DNA of 64,000 bases from Thamnaconus septentrionalis (GCA_009823395.1 CM020501.1:17030861-17094860); one strand, 5' to 3'. Shown: positions 36,268 to 49,737, counted from the stretch's first letter. The notes: a model not told the origin generated them from the sequence alone. Program-made: numbers and translations.

Positions 36268-37335
36268 AAGTCAGGCTAGAACACAGCAGCAGCAGCAGCA
36301 GTGTGCCAGACTGTCTGTCAGACAGAGGACACAGCTGTTTACCATCGCACAGACAGAACACGGCATTCAGTGCGCAACACTGAGCTTTAGCCGCGGCTAA
36401 ACGGGGACTAAAGCAGGAAGAGAAAAAGAAGCAGTTAACGCCTCCGTGACAGTGCTGTTTCTATTTCATGTTCAAAGCCTGCGTGAAACAAACGAACCCA
36501 AAATAGCAACTCAGTGAACCAAATCTTCCAAACAGCTCCATCCCTCCACCGTCTTAACATTTGCGGTAGTTCTCCCACTGGCCACTTGATGGCGTGTGGA
36601 GAACAAAAAAGCTGCGCCTGACGTGGCAACTGGCTGGCAGCGATTCGCCTGTGTGATGTTTCTGCAGAAGATGCAGCTGATCAACTGCTTGGTTGTTTTT
36701 CCGTGCAGCTTGTCTGCTGAATCGATTCCCTACCTAAACTGAACTGAACTGAACTGAACTGGGTCTCTGTCAACTGTCACCGTGAACTCAGCCAGTAAAT
36801 GATCCTCAGGCGATAAACAACGAGAGAGACACTGGACCGGGAGAGAAGCAGACGTGGTTTCCTCATCTGCTATCACTGCAAACTAAACCAAGAGAGGATA
36901 CTATTGTACAAACTACTATCCCGAGTGTGTGATCGCAGTGATGTCCATCATCAACTGTTTTGGTGATGACCACTTGGCGCAAGCACAGGCGTCAGCAGAG
37001 ATGAGATTTGAACTTTTCCACCACCTACTCGTGTTCTGCTCCCTGTCGCCTCTCCGTTTCCAACACCATGCCTCAGATTTTCAGTGGAGCAGAGACTCGT
37101 AAAGCTTCGGTGCCTCCTTGTCTTCGCAGGAGTCAGACGGATTGTTGCGTTTATTACATAAAAACACAAACTCAGAGCACCTGATGGACTGTTCCTCCAT
37201 CAATTCCAATAACAATAGAAATATATATTTTTTTCTTTTTACAAATGAGCTGATATTTTTAGGTTCAAAAGTTGGCTTTTTGCTTTTTAATCGATCTACC
37301 AAATTGCCAAATTCTGTTTCACAAAACCACAATGT

Positions 37336-37838
37336 GAAGGTGCAGCGCTGCCGGTGCCTCACAGCGAGAAGGTTGTGGGTTCGATTTCCGGGCCTGGGGC
37401 CTTTTGCATGCTCTCCCCATGCCTATGTGTGTTCCCAGCTCAGTGTGACCTCCACACCTGCGGCCGCATCACAAATGAAAGCCACCTGCTCGTCATCAGC
37501 TCGTCACCGCACAGACGAGCTGATGACGCTGGATGGTCTCGCCGTCAGTGGTTTTTGCTCCCGAAGAAGTTCAGCCTTTTATTTTAAAAACATTTTATTT
37601 TGCTGCATCACTGTTCACTTGTCTGGAAGTCCTGCTGCTGCACAGCTGGAGCAACCTGAGTGATGCTCCTCACTTCACTGTGCTCTCCCTTAAACTTTCC
37701 TTCACCTTTAACTAAAGTAAACATTGTTTACATAAAGTGGAGCCTTTACCCACCGTCACCCTGAGACAGCCTAGACTCAAACAGTCCTGTGACCCGGAGT
37801 GGTGGGAACGTGGTGACGGAAGATGGATGGATGGATGG
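37336..37838 (+). mobile_element. diverged fish retroposon, head and tail fragments
   Basis: The left part (about 37336-37475) contains GCCTCACAGCGAGAAGGTTG, TGGGTTCGATTTCCGGGCCT and GGGGCC, then CATGCTCTCCCC. This is a sequence block very common in teleost interspersed repeats. The right part (about 37750-37838) has GACAGCCTAGACTC, TGTGACCCGGAGTGG and GAAGATGGATGGATGGATGG, matching the usual tail of the same kind of element. The middle is diverged. Confidence 0.6.
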
Positions 37839-40800
37839 AATTATGAGGATTAAGGATAAAAACCATTTAGGCACTTTTTGTATTGGAATCCTGCGTGGTA
37901 TAACTTGTGATGAAATTAGCATGATTGTATTTTGCATCTCGCTTCGAAATTGACCTATTTCTCCTCCCCCTCTGGCTGGGGTGAGTACTGGCAGAGAGGC
38001 AGGGCAGGAGAGAGGGAGGGCTCTCACTATCTAGGGTATAATGGACCTTCAGCAAAGTCACATGTCCTCATGGTGGCCTGCTCATCGGGCAGAGAGGCAG
38101 AGATAAATACTGCTGGGCATTTTTCTGGGAGGGCATCCTCCTCATCATCATATGGCCCTTTATAATGTCAAACTGTGAGTCATCCGTGAGCTCGTGGAGC
38201 CTAATTGGTGCGTATGAGCGGCATCTCTTGCTGTTTGCAAACAAACAAGCACACGCGCATATTTTGTCTGTGACTGGAATGAACTTGACATTGCAGCTGT
38301 GACTGCAGTCCAGTTGAAACACACTGAGCTGGTGATCTAAAGCACATTCACTCACCGCTATGTGATGGTGTGCCACCTTAAAACACCATAGGGTCCAGTC
38401 TGTGTAAAGCCCCTCCACACCATCAAAACTAGAGTGCTTACAGGACGAACATTTGTTTTATCCTTGTTTGCTCAGTGGAGGTTTAACCTCTAAACTACAA
38501 CATCAAGGGGCAAAAAGGATTTTGTGTGCATATGGAAACCACATTTTCAGTGTCTGTTATTGTTTGCTGCTAAGTTCCTGGGCATTAATGAGTTTTTTTC
38601 ACCAGGACCATTCTATTTTATTCATATTTTAACAGGCAGATTGTGAGACTTTACAGAAAGATTACCATTGTTTTGATGCTGACATTCCCAAAACCGCAGA
38701 ATGACTTGACACCAGTAATTGGCCCATCGCTGTGAACACACAAGCTGAGGTTTTCATGTGGGAGTTACCAAGTTCTGAACACTTGAATAAATAATCACAC
38801 GTAATAGTTAAAAAAAAAAAACGACCCCTGCTGACAAATGAGTAGTCAGGATCCTTCAAGTACGACATGGTTGTATTATTTAAACCTATGGCTTGAGTTA
38901 AATTCTAGGTTTTGTGTTTTGGCTGAGAAAAGCCTCTTTCATTTGGATCTGTGTCCTCCATGCTTCATCCATTACTGGTCAGGCGCAGAAGGTGAGTCAC
39001 TGAGAATGCCAGACCGTTCCAAAGCGAAGTCTTGCAAACCTATGAAATCCACACGATGCGTCTTGAGCCGCAAAGCTGCTGAGACTTTGTTCCCAGCTCA
39101 GCAAACTCTGCAGGCAGCGACTGGAGGGCCGGGGCATCTGGTACGGCAGCACCGACAGATTGGACTCAAGTTTATTATTTAAAAAAGAGAAAGAGAGAGA
39201 GAGAAGGAGAGAGAGAGAGAGTCTTGCTTAGGTCTGCTCTGACAGTAGTGTGAAGCCCTAAGTGCTTCCATCTGTCTGCAGCCAAACTCGACATGCGTCA
39301 CTGACCAAACTGACTGTGGGAGACTTACTGTAAGTAGAGGGAGCGCGAGTGAGTGAGTGAGTGAGCGAGTGAACATGTGAGGAGAAAATAGGAAAGTCTT
39401 TCAACCCACCGCAGGAACACACACACGCACACACACACACAATCATAATCAGTGCTGAGTACAGACTGGGACCAGCGTCTGAACAGCAGCACGACTGGAC
39501 CGTCAGTCTTTAAAAAACGGCAAAGTGGATCCACATGTTTCCGAGTTCGTTCCTCTTCCTCTGCAAACCTGATCGAAACGAAAGAAACATTTGGGCCGGA
39601 ACAGGGAAAACACTGAGTGGGAGCCAGTATTTTATTTTTTCTAAAGGTCACATTGTCAGTGGAGAATTGAAGAGCGCTGGAATTCCTGGCATTCCGGGCC
39701 AAAGTACAATTTATTTTTTTTACGAGCTTTTCCCCTGGAGTTTTCCGCTTCTTGTCCGACTCCAGCGAGGCCGTGCATGATTTCATTTCGTCTCCTCTTT
39801 CCCAACGTAGTAGCGGTCCAGCTGTTTTGTGCATATGTAGGAGTTGGAGGGGGCACTACAAGGAAAACACGAGTGGGGCCAGGAAAGCTGCTGAAGGACG
39901 TTTCTGCCACTCTCACTTCTTGCAGCTCCCGCAATCTGGAGCACGAGGAAAGTGCTGCCATTTGGTGTGCAACAGATGACGGGCACACCTGGATGCAACC
40001 AGACTCTTTTGTCGCCACGCTACTGTGACTATGACACCGATACATCCTCGCTTAATCACATCCCTCGGAACAGATTTTAACACACGGCACCGCCGAGTTC
40101 TTAGTTTGTTTTTCTCTCTGAGATCTCTTCTTCTTTTCACACCCTCTTGTCACAATTAGCTAATAGTCTGGCGCGCCGTTCCTGGAGGTTGTAGCCGGTT
40201 TACCAGTCAGAGTGCCGAATAACTCAGCCAAGGTGTGAGCACGGCTGACTCTTAATTTCCCAGGGGAGCTTGTTTAAAGTCAGAGTCAGTGCTGGGTTTT
40301 TCTGCCGCCCTTCCTCACATCAAGCAAAGACCTACGTCGTCCGTTAATAGAAATTAATTTGATTTATGATGAGGTTATCAGTTGTAACTACTTTGCTTCA
40401 TTAGGGCTAAAAACTAAAATAGATCCATGAGTAGGTGATATATATTCAGCCTTGAAGTCAACTTCGCAGTGAGGATGAGTGTGCGGATGATAAATTGTAG
40501 TTGGAAGGCTGGCAGACGCAGCGGCACGCCTTCCATGTGAAGTCAATAAATGCCCGCGGCTGTGAGGAGAGCAGATACATAATACAAACTTAACGATGCA
40601 ACTTGAAAATATGAAACGTCGAAAGCTGCTGAAGGAGTCAACAAGTTTAATGCTAATTTGACACGTGACAGAGCTGGTTTGGCAGAAATCTGGTGGGGGG
40701 GAGCTGCTGTTAGCATGGATGCAATGGCAATCTGAATAATTTGTGTGCTCTGGTACAGGTGGCAATGTCATGCATCAGTTATTGTGAGTTATTCACAATT

Positions 40801-41256
40801 GTAAGAGAGGCTTGTGGAACTGTTGCTAGTCTGGCTTGCTAACTATTAATAGCTAGCTGCACCGCTAACTGCTGAAAAAAAAAAAAGTGGGTGCTTTGCT
40901 AGTTTTTATGTGAAATAAGGCAAAATGCAGCCTTGACTCCAAGACCAGGTTTACATAGCATACTGTGATTAAGGTCCATATACTTATATTGTGTTTTATA
41001 TAGATTTTATTTTTTTTTGCATACACAGATGGCAGCTACAGGATTTTGCAGTTTGAAACTAACACTTTTTTTTTTGGCTCCGCTACACGGCTATTTGAAG
41101 GTAGCAGCAACTCTTCCTCCTCACGTGCTCACAATCAGAGAGAACATGAGGAAATGGCCAACGGAGGCATTGCCTCATCCAAGTTTGAACTAATGTGCTA
41201 CAAGTGAAAATAAACTGTTTACACCGCAAGGCCTCATGTAGTGCCTCATGTAGTGT

Positions 41257-41288
41257 GGTTTAACATCGTGGGAACACGATGTTAAACC
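41257..41288. repeat. perfect 14-bp inverted repeat with 4-nt loop
   Basis: The arm at 41257-41270 is the exact reverse complement of 41275-41288, separated by GGAA. A 12-bp tandem duplication (GCCTCATGTAGT twice, 41231-41254) lies just before it. This could be a MITE terminus or a stable hairpin. No flanking promoter or gene is seen. Confidence 0.85.
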
Positions 41289-44200
41289 CGAGTTCACGTT
41301 GGAATGTTTATCAAAGCACCGTTGATAAGCGTGGCATTCGTACTGAATTCCCAACTCGAGCTTCCTCCAACTTTGCAAAATCCTGAATCCAAGAGGTGCG
41401 ATCAGGTAACTGGCCGCAAAGCTGGAAAATCCAACTTCCGAGTTTTAATGGAACGCATCAGATGTTCCACCGAGTTTCTGAGGCAACACCTGACTTTTGT
41501 GGTCTGTTCACTTCGACCCAGCTGGCCGGAATTGACCGACTTTCCAGCTGTGATGGAACACTCCATGACTGATAAAACAAAACAAAACAGCGTCAGTTGC
41601 AAAATGGAATATATGCTGGAAATAAAGTAAACAGGACAAATACATTCCTGAGCACAGTTGCCATCAGTAATGGAAAATTGAATTTGTTTTACTGACTCCA
41701 ATATGTCACTTACCAATAGAATCACTAATCCAGAGTGCACAGAAAGTCCAATGCCTACCACCAAATCCACTGATTTCAAAAATGGAAATGATCTTTTTCA
41801 CTGTGGAAAAGGGAGGAAAGATCAACAACTTTCAAACCTTTAATTTTTCTCTCTCCCTCAACTGAGTCAGTTGTTTTTCTTTTTGTAAGTGGAACTAACT
41901 ACTCTGCACAACTGAGCAATTTGTCCCATTTTCCCGCAGGGCTAGTGCAGCAATTATCTTGATATATTTACAGAAATCTTGTCTGGTTTCTTCTTTGCAG
42001 TTTTCTAGCCAGTGGGAGCAGTGGCCTCGACAGTTACAACTCTCGAGCCTGTAAAAAAGGACCCAGTAACTCGTCTCACACATAGTGACCGTGTCTTCCC
42101 ATTGGTTTCACGCAAGGCTAGGCCTGCCTATGCTAAGTGCCCGTAGCCCTGCATTGTACGTAGAGACAGAGGGAATTTTCAGCTCTTGGAAAGAAAGCGA
42201 GTGTTTTCCCGCAACGCCTTTTGTCTTGATGTTTTCTTGGCTCGGAGCAACTGAACGGCTGAGCACAAAACACAGTCTCGAGCCAGTCCTTCGGTGGGGT
42301 TTTACACAAATTCCACAGTTTTGGATGACCGCATTTACACCCTCGGCAGGAGGAATGAGACACACACACATATACGCACACTCGGCTAAAATTCCTTGTC
42401 AGGGCTCCAGTGATAACCAAATCCTCTGAGCCTCCTCTGTGTCTCCCGGCTCCCTCCTACTCTCAGACTGCTTACTCATGCTCTCTACTCTCCTACACTT
42501 GCTGTCTCTTCCCTCTGCCAGTCTGCAAACCTTTTTTTCTCCTCCTTTTTTTTCCACACTGAGGCATTTCTGGGGATTTTGAATAATGCAGCTGCGATTC
42601 CTCATCGTGTGATCTGTGTGTTAATTCCGAGAGTGCGTGCGCGCGTGCACGAGTGTACGTAAGTCACATATTAGCTGTATTTTTGTTTTTTTGTTTTTTT
42701 ACCCCCTTGTGTGCGAGCGAGCAGTGCGTGCACGCATGCCTGGTAGTTAACGTGCGCAGCCAATCTCGGCCCGTGCGGTTTATCTGGAGAAACAGAGGAA
42801 CAGACTCACGCTGGCTTCAGTCTCAGCTGAGAAATAATGACTGCAGTGGCCAAAGCGGAGACTCTGGATCCTGTGGGCAGACTTGGCTCAAAGCAACATT
42901 TTTTCTTTCTGTCACTGAAAAATGCTTTTCATGTCTTAAATTGAAGATTTCTGCCAGTTGCTGAGAGACAGGCAGTTTTTTTTTTATTTTATTTTTTTTT
43001 AAATTGGAAGACTTCACTGCGTACTTTCATCATTAAATATTCTAAAGGAATACAGCGCCAGAAGCTCACATGTTGGATCAAGTATCCTCATATCTAATGG
43101 TCAGTGTTGTCTAACAGCTCACCGCTTTACAGATAATGTAAATATCAATGCATGCTAGAGCCTTCCCCTCCTCTGACAGTGAATTTTTCTGTTTTGGGGC
43201 CCTTTCAAATGCTGTACTTTGAAGTTTTTCAGTTCCATATTTATTTTTCATGATTACTTATCAGTAAAGCCAAAGGATCTGCAGGAAGGATCTGCAGGAA
43301 ACAGCATGTTTTGTCCTCCGTTCACAGTTCACTATGTCTGCTAGCTAACTGGCTAGTTAGCAACAGCTGCACCAAGTGTGCAGTTTGAGCTCGCCTTGTA
43401 CATGAATTTAATTCCAATATCAATATTCAATATCATGTCCACATTCACAATTTAAAATAATGATAATTAAAAGAAAAGGTTTAGGCAAATTCATTTTCAT
43501 TGCGAACTCTTTATCTCTGATGTTCACTTTGTATTTTCGTCCCAGAATCAGAATGTGTGTTTGTACACCTACATACATTTACACCTTGAATAAGCACTAG
43601 TGAGCATCAGATTGTGCTCCAGCCAACAATATTTCACAACTTCCCATTATAGCACAGTCGTGGTATGAGTTACTTCGCTTTGCCTTGACACTCTTGTTAA
43701 ACCACATTTAGAGAAGATGCGTCTTCTCTTTATGATCCAGCTTTGGCTAACAAAGACCTCTTCTTCTACTACTTCTGTTTCCTCCGTCCAGTTTTTACCA
43801 TCACCTGTCTTACGTACACCCACCACCATACTATTTGCTGTTGCTGTTGTAGTTGCACGTGGATGGCAGACGTACTTGCCTTTGCGCTGGCCACGCCAGA
43901 TCTCTGACCACCTTCTGGACGTGGTGTGGCAGAGCAGTCGGTCCCCAGTGTCTCTGGAGAGTCGATGCACCTGTGCTTTTTTACCGCGGTGAAGCTCTTT
44001 CAGTCCGTGCTTGAAATCACAGGTCCGTGAAGCGTTTTTCTTGTAATGCGTGGACGAGTCCTCTCTCTGTACCTGACATGTGACTCTGCAGTGGGTAGCC
44101 GTCGCAGCACAATGGCCTACTTTCATCCCCCGGAAATGCAAACATTTGTTGTTGCCCGAGTCGCTTCCACTGCGGTTTCCTCTTCAGCTCGTGTTGTGTT

Positions 44201-45793
44201 GTGTTTACAGCGCACGTGTTGTCAGATTAATCAAAATTTATCCTAATTTGTAAGGGTTCATTTTTAATACACATTTTTTTTTTTTTTGGTCTCTTTCATG
44301 TGCTCCCCCTCCCCGATCCCTCCCTATCCAAATCCCAGTTTGTTGAGCTCTTTCTTATCTTTTAAAAGGCAGGAAATGGTTTAGGGGCACAGATCTGTGA
44401 CAATTTTCATCAAAGGACAGACGAGAAAAGTTCAAACAAAGTCCAAGGAACAAATCTCAAGCATGCAAACTGGGGAGTGGAGAGAAAGAAAAATAAAAGT
44501 GCCAGGAAGAACTGTGCTGCATCACATCCAGCAGCCAGCGAGTCACAAAAGACCAAACGCTTTTGCGCCCGACGGACCCCAGATTGTCTCGACTGTCGCA
44601 GGCCAGCAAGAAGATAAGAAGGAATCTCGGATGAAACGAACCTTCACGCCGAGACGGAGCACATAAATCAACATTACGCACCGAGGATTTTCTAATACAT
44701 TCAATATTCATGTGGCTAAACGCTGCGGCAAAAAAAATAAAATAAAATAAAAAACAAAACATGAGTGCAGCTCGATGAGCAGTCGGTGAAATTTCAGCAT
44801 GGTTGCGGATCAAAGGCCGCCGAGCGACCGACTCCGAGTTTGTTTGGGTTCAGGCAGGTCCAGCGAACGCTGCTCACGCTATCATCAAAGGCGTGAAAAT
44901 GGCCACTCCCACCTTTTTAAGCATCGCTCACACACGCACGCACACACACAGTCTTTCCCCCCGTCAGGCTCTCACACTCTTGGCACGTGACTGGGCGTGA
45001 GATAAAGCCAGCGCGAGGGAGAGCGCGTGTGTGAGAGAAAGAGAGAGAGAGAGAGACATACATACACAGAGAGAGAGGGAGAGAGTGTGTGTGTAGGGGA
45101 GGGGCGAGTGAGAGAGTGACAGTGAGCATGGATGAAAGCGAGTCGATCTGTGTGTCCGGACATGTGAGTGTCTGTGTGAGTTAGTCTTTGTGCGGTTTAT
45201 TTTATTTTATTATTTTTTTTAATTTTTTTTCTGCTCTTTTCCCTTTTCGCTCTCTAGCTCATAGGGCTGAGACCTATTTATACACCCGGACTCCCTCCTC
45301 GCTCCTCGCTCCACAAACCCTCACACCCGTGACATTTATTTCCTCTCCTTCTCATCCTCCTATTATCTCCTCATCCCCTCGTCTCTGCCCCATCCCTCCC
45401 TCTATCCCTCCCCCCGGCTCTCCACCACCCTCCCACTCCTTTTTAGCTTGTCACCACCACCCACAACAACATCATCATCATCATCGCCGTCGTCGTCGTC
45501 ATCCCCGGACAGGTGCTACCGTGCGAAGTGCCACCTCGACAAAACGCCGGGCTGTCGCTTCTTCTCCTCGCGGCCTGGAGGTGAAGTGAAACGAGCTGTC
45601 AGATCAGGGTCACGGTCGCCAAAATGCTGCGATTTGGACCAGAGCTCTGCGCTGCGTGTGATGTTCAGGCTGTTTAGGATGTTATTTGGCTCTTGAAAGT
45701 CTGTTATTGGAGCCGCCAATCAGGCCTTGAGGAGTTTTTTCAGGTTTTTCCACCTGCACTACAGTGGAGCAGCATTCAATGATGAATAATCCA

Positions 45794-45825
<32 letters not shown>

Positions 45826-46255
45826 AATGAATAAGAGCCCAGCTTATTTAGCCCTCTGTTTATAGCCTCTGGTGGTTTTTAACATAATGCTGAAACTGAT
45901 GGAACGAGCGGACGAATTTTCTACATAACAGTGACTCACATCGTGCCGTGACTCAGATTCTGTATCAGCAGAGCTTTTCCACTCGTCTGGAAGGAGACCA
46001 AAACACAGCACAGGCTCAAAATGGAACCGACAACTAGGTGGGAGGTGAACCTGGGGATTGTGTTGCTGCCTTTAGTGGCATCACAAAGAGACATTAAACA
46101 AAGAGGGTTTTTTTTTTTTGCCACAAGTGTACTGATACGTAAAGCAGCTAAGAGTTGTAAAGGGGGGCAGGCTGGAGAGACACATTGTGGCTGGATAACA
46201 AGAGTAGGAGCAGTTTCATTTTTAACATGGGACACAAACTCATTGAAGCGAGGCA

Positions 46256-46620
46256 TCGCGGGGGTGGTGGTCAGGTGGATGGATGCATGGATGATGGATG
46301 AACGGATGGATGGATGGCATGGACAGATGCATGGATGAAGGACACATGGATGCATGGATGGATGGATGGATGGATGGATGGATGGATGATGGATGCTGGA
46401 TACATGGATGGGTGAATGAATAGCATGGGTACATGGATGGATGGATGGATGGATGAGAGCCTTGATGGATGTATGGATGGATGGATGGGTAGGTAGATGA
46501 TGGAAGGATGGCTGGATGCATGGCTGGATGGACAGATCCATAGAATGCTGGTTGACATGTTGATGCATGGATTGGTGGACGTCGGACGGACGGATGCATA
46601 GCTTGCTAGGCGATAGCCAG
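46256..46620. repeat. imperfect (GGAT)n / GATGCATG satellite-like block
   Basis: About 365 bp consist of GGAT tetranucleotides and variants (GGATGCATG, GGATGATG, GGACGGACG). It is the degenerate tandem type that often grows from fish retroposon tails. Confidence 0.9.
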
Positions 46621-48639
46621 ATGGATGCGTGGAACGATGGACGCACAGGCTGGCGGACGGATGGAGCACAGTCATCTCTGCAGCTCTCGGAGGCGAAGTT
46701 AAGGTGATGGGTGTGCTCCATATTGTGTTGTGCCGACCGTGGGAATGGGGGATGTTACGTAACCACACACACACACACTGGCACTCGCTCTTGCGGCAAA
46801 TACACGGAGTCATGGAGCCTAGGGGCGAGCGGCTGACTGGGAAGTCGGATGGGCCCCTTCGCCTGCAAACAGGACTTCTTAAGTGCTCCTGCCATCAGCA
46901 TTCTGTTGCTTGCATAACAGCCTTCTCCAGCCTCGGGAACCCAGAGGAAACACGTGACCATGCCGAGGACTCCTCCTGGCTGAGGGGTGATTTCTCATTC
47001 CCTCTCTTCCTCTTTATCCTCTCTTCCTCTGCCTCCCCTCCGCCCATCACTGGCTCCCTCCTTTCCTCCCTGTTTTTAGCAACAAAAGGGGGGTTTTTCC
47101 TTCACGCTCAAGCAGCCATCGAGTCAAACACACTCGGGGACAATGTTTCCACCGGGGCCGGGCGGGATGGCATGAAAAATAAATAATGGAGCGAGGTGGC
47201 AGTGGTGGTGGATGCAGGGTATTAGGTGTATTACTGCTGTAAATGCGATCTCCTGGGAGCCTGTTAATGATTGAATATAGGATGCAGCCTTTGGGAATGG
47301 CAGGGGGACAAACAACATCTGGGCAGCTGCCCACCTCCACATCCATAAAAAAAAAAAAAAAAAATGTGTACATACTGGGAGAAAGAGAGAGGGAGATAGA
47401 GAGAGCAGCTGCCCACGCGTTCACACTCGGCCTTACTCATGCTTACGGAGGAGATAATTAGGGAGAGATGGAGGGGGAAAATGTCCCTCTCGGAAGAGAG
47501 TTGAAGAAATAAATTCAATTGCACGTCGCTGTTTTCTCCGAGCATCATCGACGGCGTCGTATCCGAGGTTAAGTTTCCGGGAAAGCGTACACATTATGTT
47601 TTTGATGGACTTCTCACTTACTGTTGTTGCGGCTATTTTTATTATTATACAGGATGTAGAAAGCCACAGAGTGGAGACGGCAAAACACTGAGCTCCAGCG
47701 CAAAGCTCTGCTGAAGGGACAGTAACGTCTTTCCGCAATAACAAATCCAAACTATGCCCATTTTAGCTTCCCCCTTTTCAACGGCCTTGCAAAAAAAGAG
47801 AAAAAAATGTGGATCTCCAGAAAATGGCATTTAGCCCTCTTTTTACAGCCTCCTGCAATAACACTTGAATTGGGACTTTTTGAAGCAGGCAAGAGTTTCT
47901 TGGAGGAGAAGATTTTATTCAGGCCCATCCCATGGTGCCCAAACTGATCCCAGTCTGGGACAGTTTTGAGGGAGCAGGTGAACGGCCCCTGGGCTTGTTG
48001 TCGTGTTCCTCGGGGTTCTTCTGCCGCTGTCACACCAATGTGTCAGGGTGGTGCGGGTGTCACTGGTGGTGCCAGTGCTGCTGCCGCCACCGGCCTGCTT
48101 GTTGATGCAGTGCAGCAGCAGCAGCAATGTAGGGTTTTACAGCAGAATGATGAAGGGATTATTTGTCAAGACAGTCGGCGAATGTGATGTTTTTTGTAGT
48201 CTGGGTTTTGGGTTGAAAAGCAATGTTTTTTTAATGGGCTTATTAGTCCTTTATGTTGAAATACACTGGGCTAACAATGAATCGATGGAGGAAAAACAAA
48301 CAAAATCACTGCATCACTTGCTTGTCTTGCTGGTATGATATAAACGGATGGCTTGGAGGACAGGAAAATACGAAAATGTGCCAGTAAATATGAAAAAATG
48401 CAGACGTCCAAGTTCTCTTGTTTTTGTTTTGTAGCCTCCCACAAATACAGTTGGATAAAACGCATATGCTTATGAGTATGGCAGTGTTTTCTGGTCAGAA
48501 ATGTTGACTGTTGAGTCTGTGGCTGCCAGTCCATCTTCACTCCACCTTCCGTTCTCTACCTCTGCCTTCACCCCCACCGGCCAGCGTCTGAGGGAGACGG
48601 AGATAATTCCAAACACAACAATACAGATTGCACAGCAGT

Positions 48640-48718
48640 GACAGCAGCAACAATAACAATAACAACAACAGCAGCAGCAGCAACAATAACAATAACAACA
48701 ACAGCAGCAGCAGCAGTC
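48640..48718. repeat. duplicated AAC/AGC trinucleotide-repeat unit
   Basis: An approximately 36-bp unit (CAGCAACAATAACAATAACA continuing into AACAACAGCAGCAG) is present twice in tandem, a higher-order duplication of a compound trinucleotide repeat. Confidence 0.85.
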
Positions 48719-48895
48719 TTTCCGGGAGCAGTCCGTGGCTAATGCCTCATTACAGGCGTTTGAGGCGCGATCAACACAAATCAGCGTTGAAGAAGGATGA
48801 AGTTCAAAGAGTTACCAAGCCACTGGAGATTTGGTGTTGCCATGGAGATAGGTGATTCACCGCGTGCGCTCCCCTCGTTGTGGGGCGCGCTCGCG

Positions 48896-48913
48896 TGCGC
48901 GCGCGCGCGCGCG
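48896..48913. repeat. (GC)n alternating tract, potential Z-DNA
   Basis: About nine consecutive GC dinucleotides, unusual in CpG-methylated vertebrate DNA. It lies about 830 bp upstream of the gpr78 start codon. Confidence 0.85.
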
Positions 48914-49039
48914 ACACACGATACCTGAGGAATTGGGTGGGTGGACTGAATCTGTCACCTTGGCCACCTCGAGCTTTATGTCGCTGGGAACCGCTGCTTG
49001 CTCTTTGATTCCCTTGAATAAAGGGAGGCTTTCTCGTTG

Positions 49040-49040
<1 letters not shown>

Positions 49041-49096
<56 letters not shown>
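49041..49096. repeat. (CA)28 microsatellite
   Basis: Uninterrupted 56-nt CA run about 640 bp upstream of the gpr78 start. Confidence 0.95.
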
Positions 49097-49097
<1 letters not shown>

Positions 49098-49289
49098 CAA
49101 AAAACAAGGATTTCACCAATGCCAAGCGTGCACATGCCGCTGCACCCTCGTCACTCCGTGCACGCATAAAAGCAAGATGTCACATATTCTTGGTTGCACA
49201 GTGGAATTTTGTGTGCAAACACCGCCCCCGACACACACACACACACACATTTGATATTAACTCCTGCTTGCATGAATATTGTTCAAGCG

Positions 49290-49737
49290 TCACATGAGCC
49301 AGCAACCGGCTGCACGTGCGCGGTGCACGGCATCGCCAGCTCGAGAGAGCGGGAGGAGGCGCCGGGTAGTGCGCATGATCAAAAGTAAACACGGAGCACT
49401 TGGCAACCTGAAGTCATCGTTTTCACGGCAGCCCCTCCCCATCCCCCTCCCACCACCACTTTGGAATACACGTGGAGACGGGCAAAGCGCGCGCCAGAGT
49501 CGCTGTAGTAGAGCCAGCAGGAGGAAGCGGTTCGCACCACCTCGGCGGTGGACCGACGAGTCTGTTTCAGCACTTGGACAGCTCTTGGACAGCGCGCTCC
49601 CAGGGCATGTGCGCTCCCAGCCGACGCCGCCCCCAGCAGAGATCATGACCCCCCAGCACCCTTCTCCTCCTCCTCATCCCCCTCTTCCTCTTCCTCCTCC
49701 CCGCAGCCGCCACTAAAGACGCCAGCGCCCGCGAGAC
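49290..49737 (+). promoter_or_regulatory. gpr78: CpG-rich promoter/5'UTR region of gpr78
   Basis: Composition turns GC- and CpG-rich from about 49,290 and continues through exon 1, which is typical of a CpG-island promoter. The 5'UTR just before the ATG is pyrimidine-rich (about 49,655-49,705). No TATA box is evident and the transcription start is not fixed. Confidence 0.45.

Larger units (their letters stand above)
36061..49000. other. 13 kb region without recognised genes
   Basis: In human, ACOX3 and TRMT44 sit between HTRA3 and GPR78, but I recognise no exon of either here. The region holds microsatellites (36224-36262, 48640-48718), a GGAT-type minisatellite-like block (46256-46620), retroposon fragments (37336-37838), a perfect 14-bp hairpin (41257-41288), and an unassigned CpG-richer patch with a TATA-like sequence (44800-45650). 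It is presumably regulatory and repeat DNA. Confidence 0.5.

Noticed and set aside
45936..46813. Long minus-strand open frames rich in His-Pro-Ser-Ile
   Set aside because: They are translations of the GGAT tandem repeat block, which stays open because a tetranucleotide array rarely makes stop codons.
48640..48718. Regularly repeated units that might suggest a CRISPR-like array
   Set aside because: It is a duplicated trinucleotide repeat without unique spacers, in a vertebrate genome.
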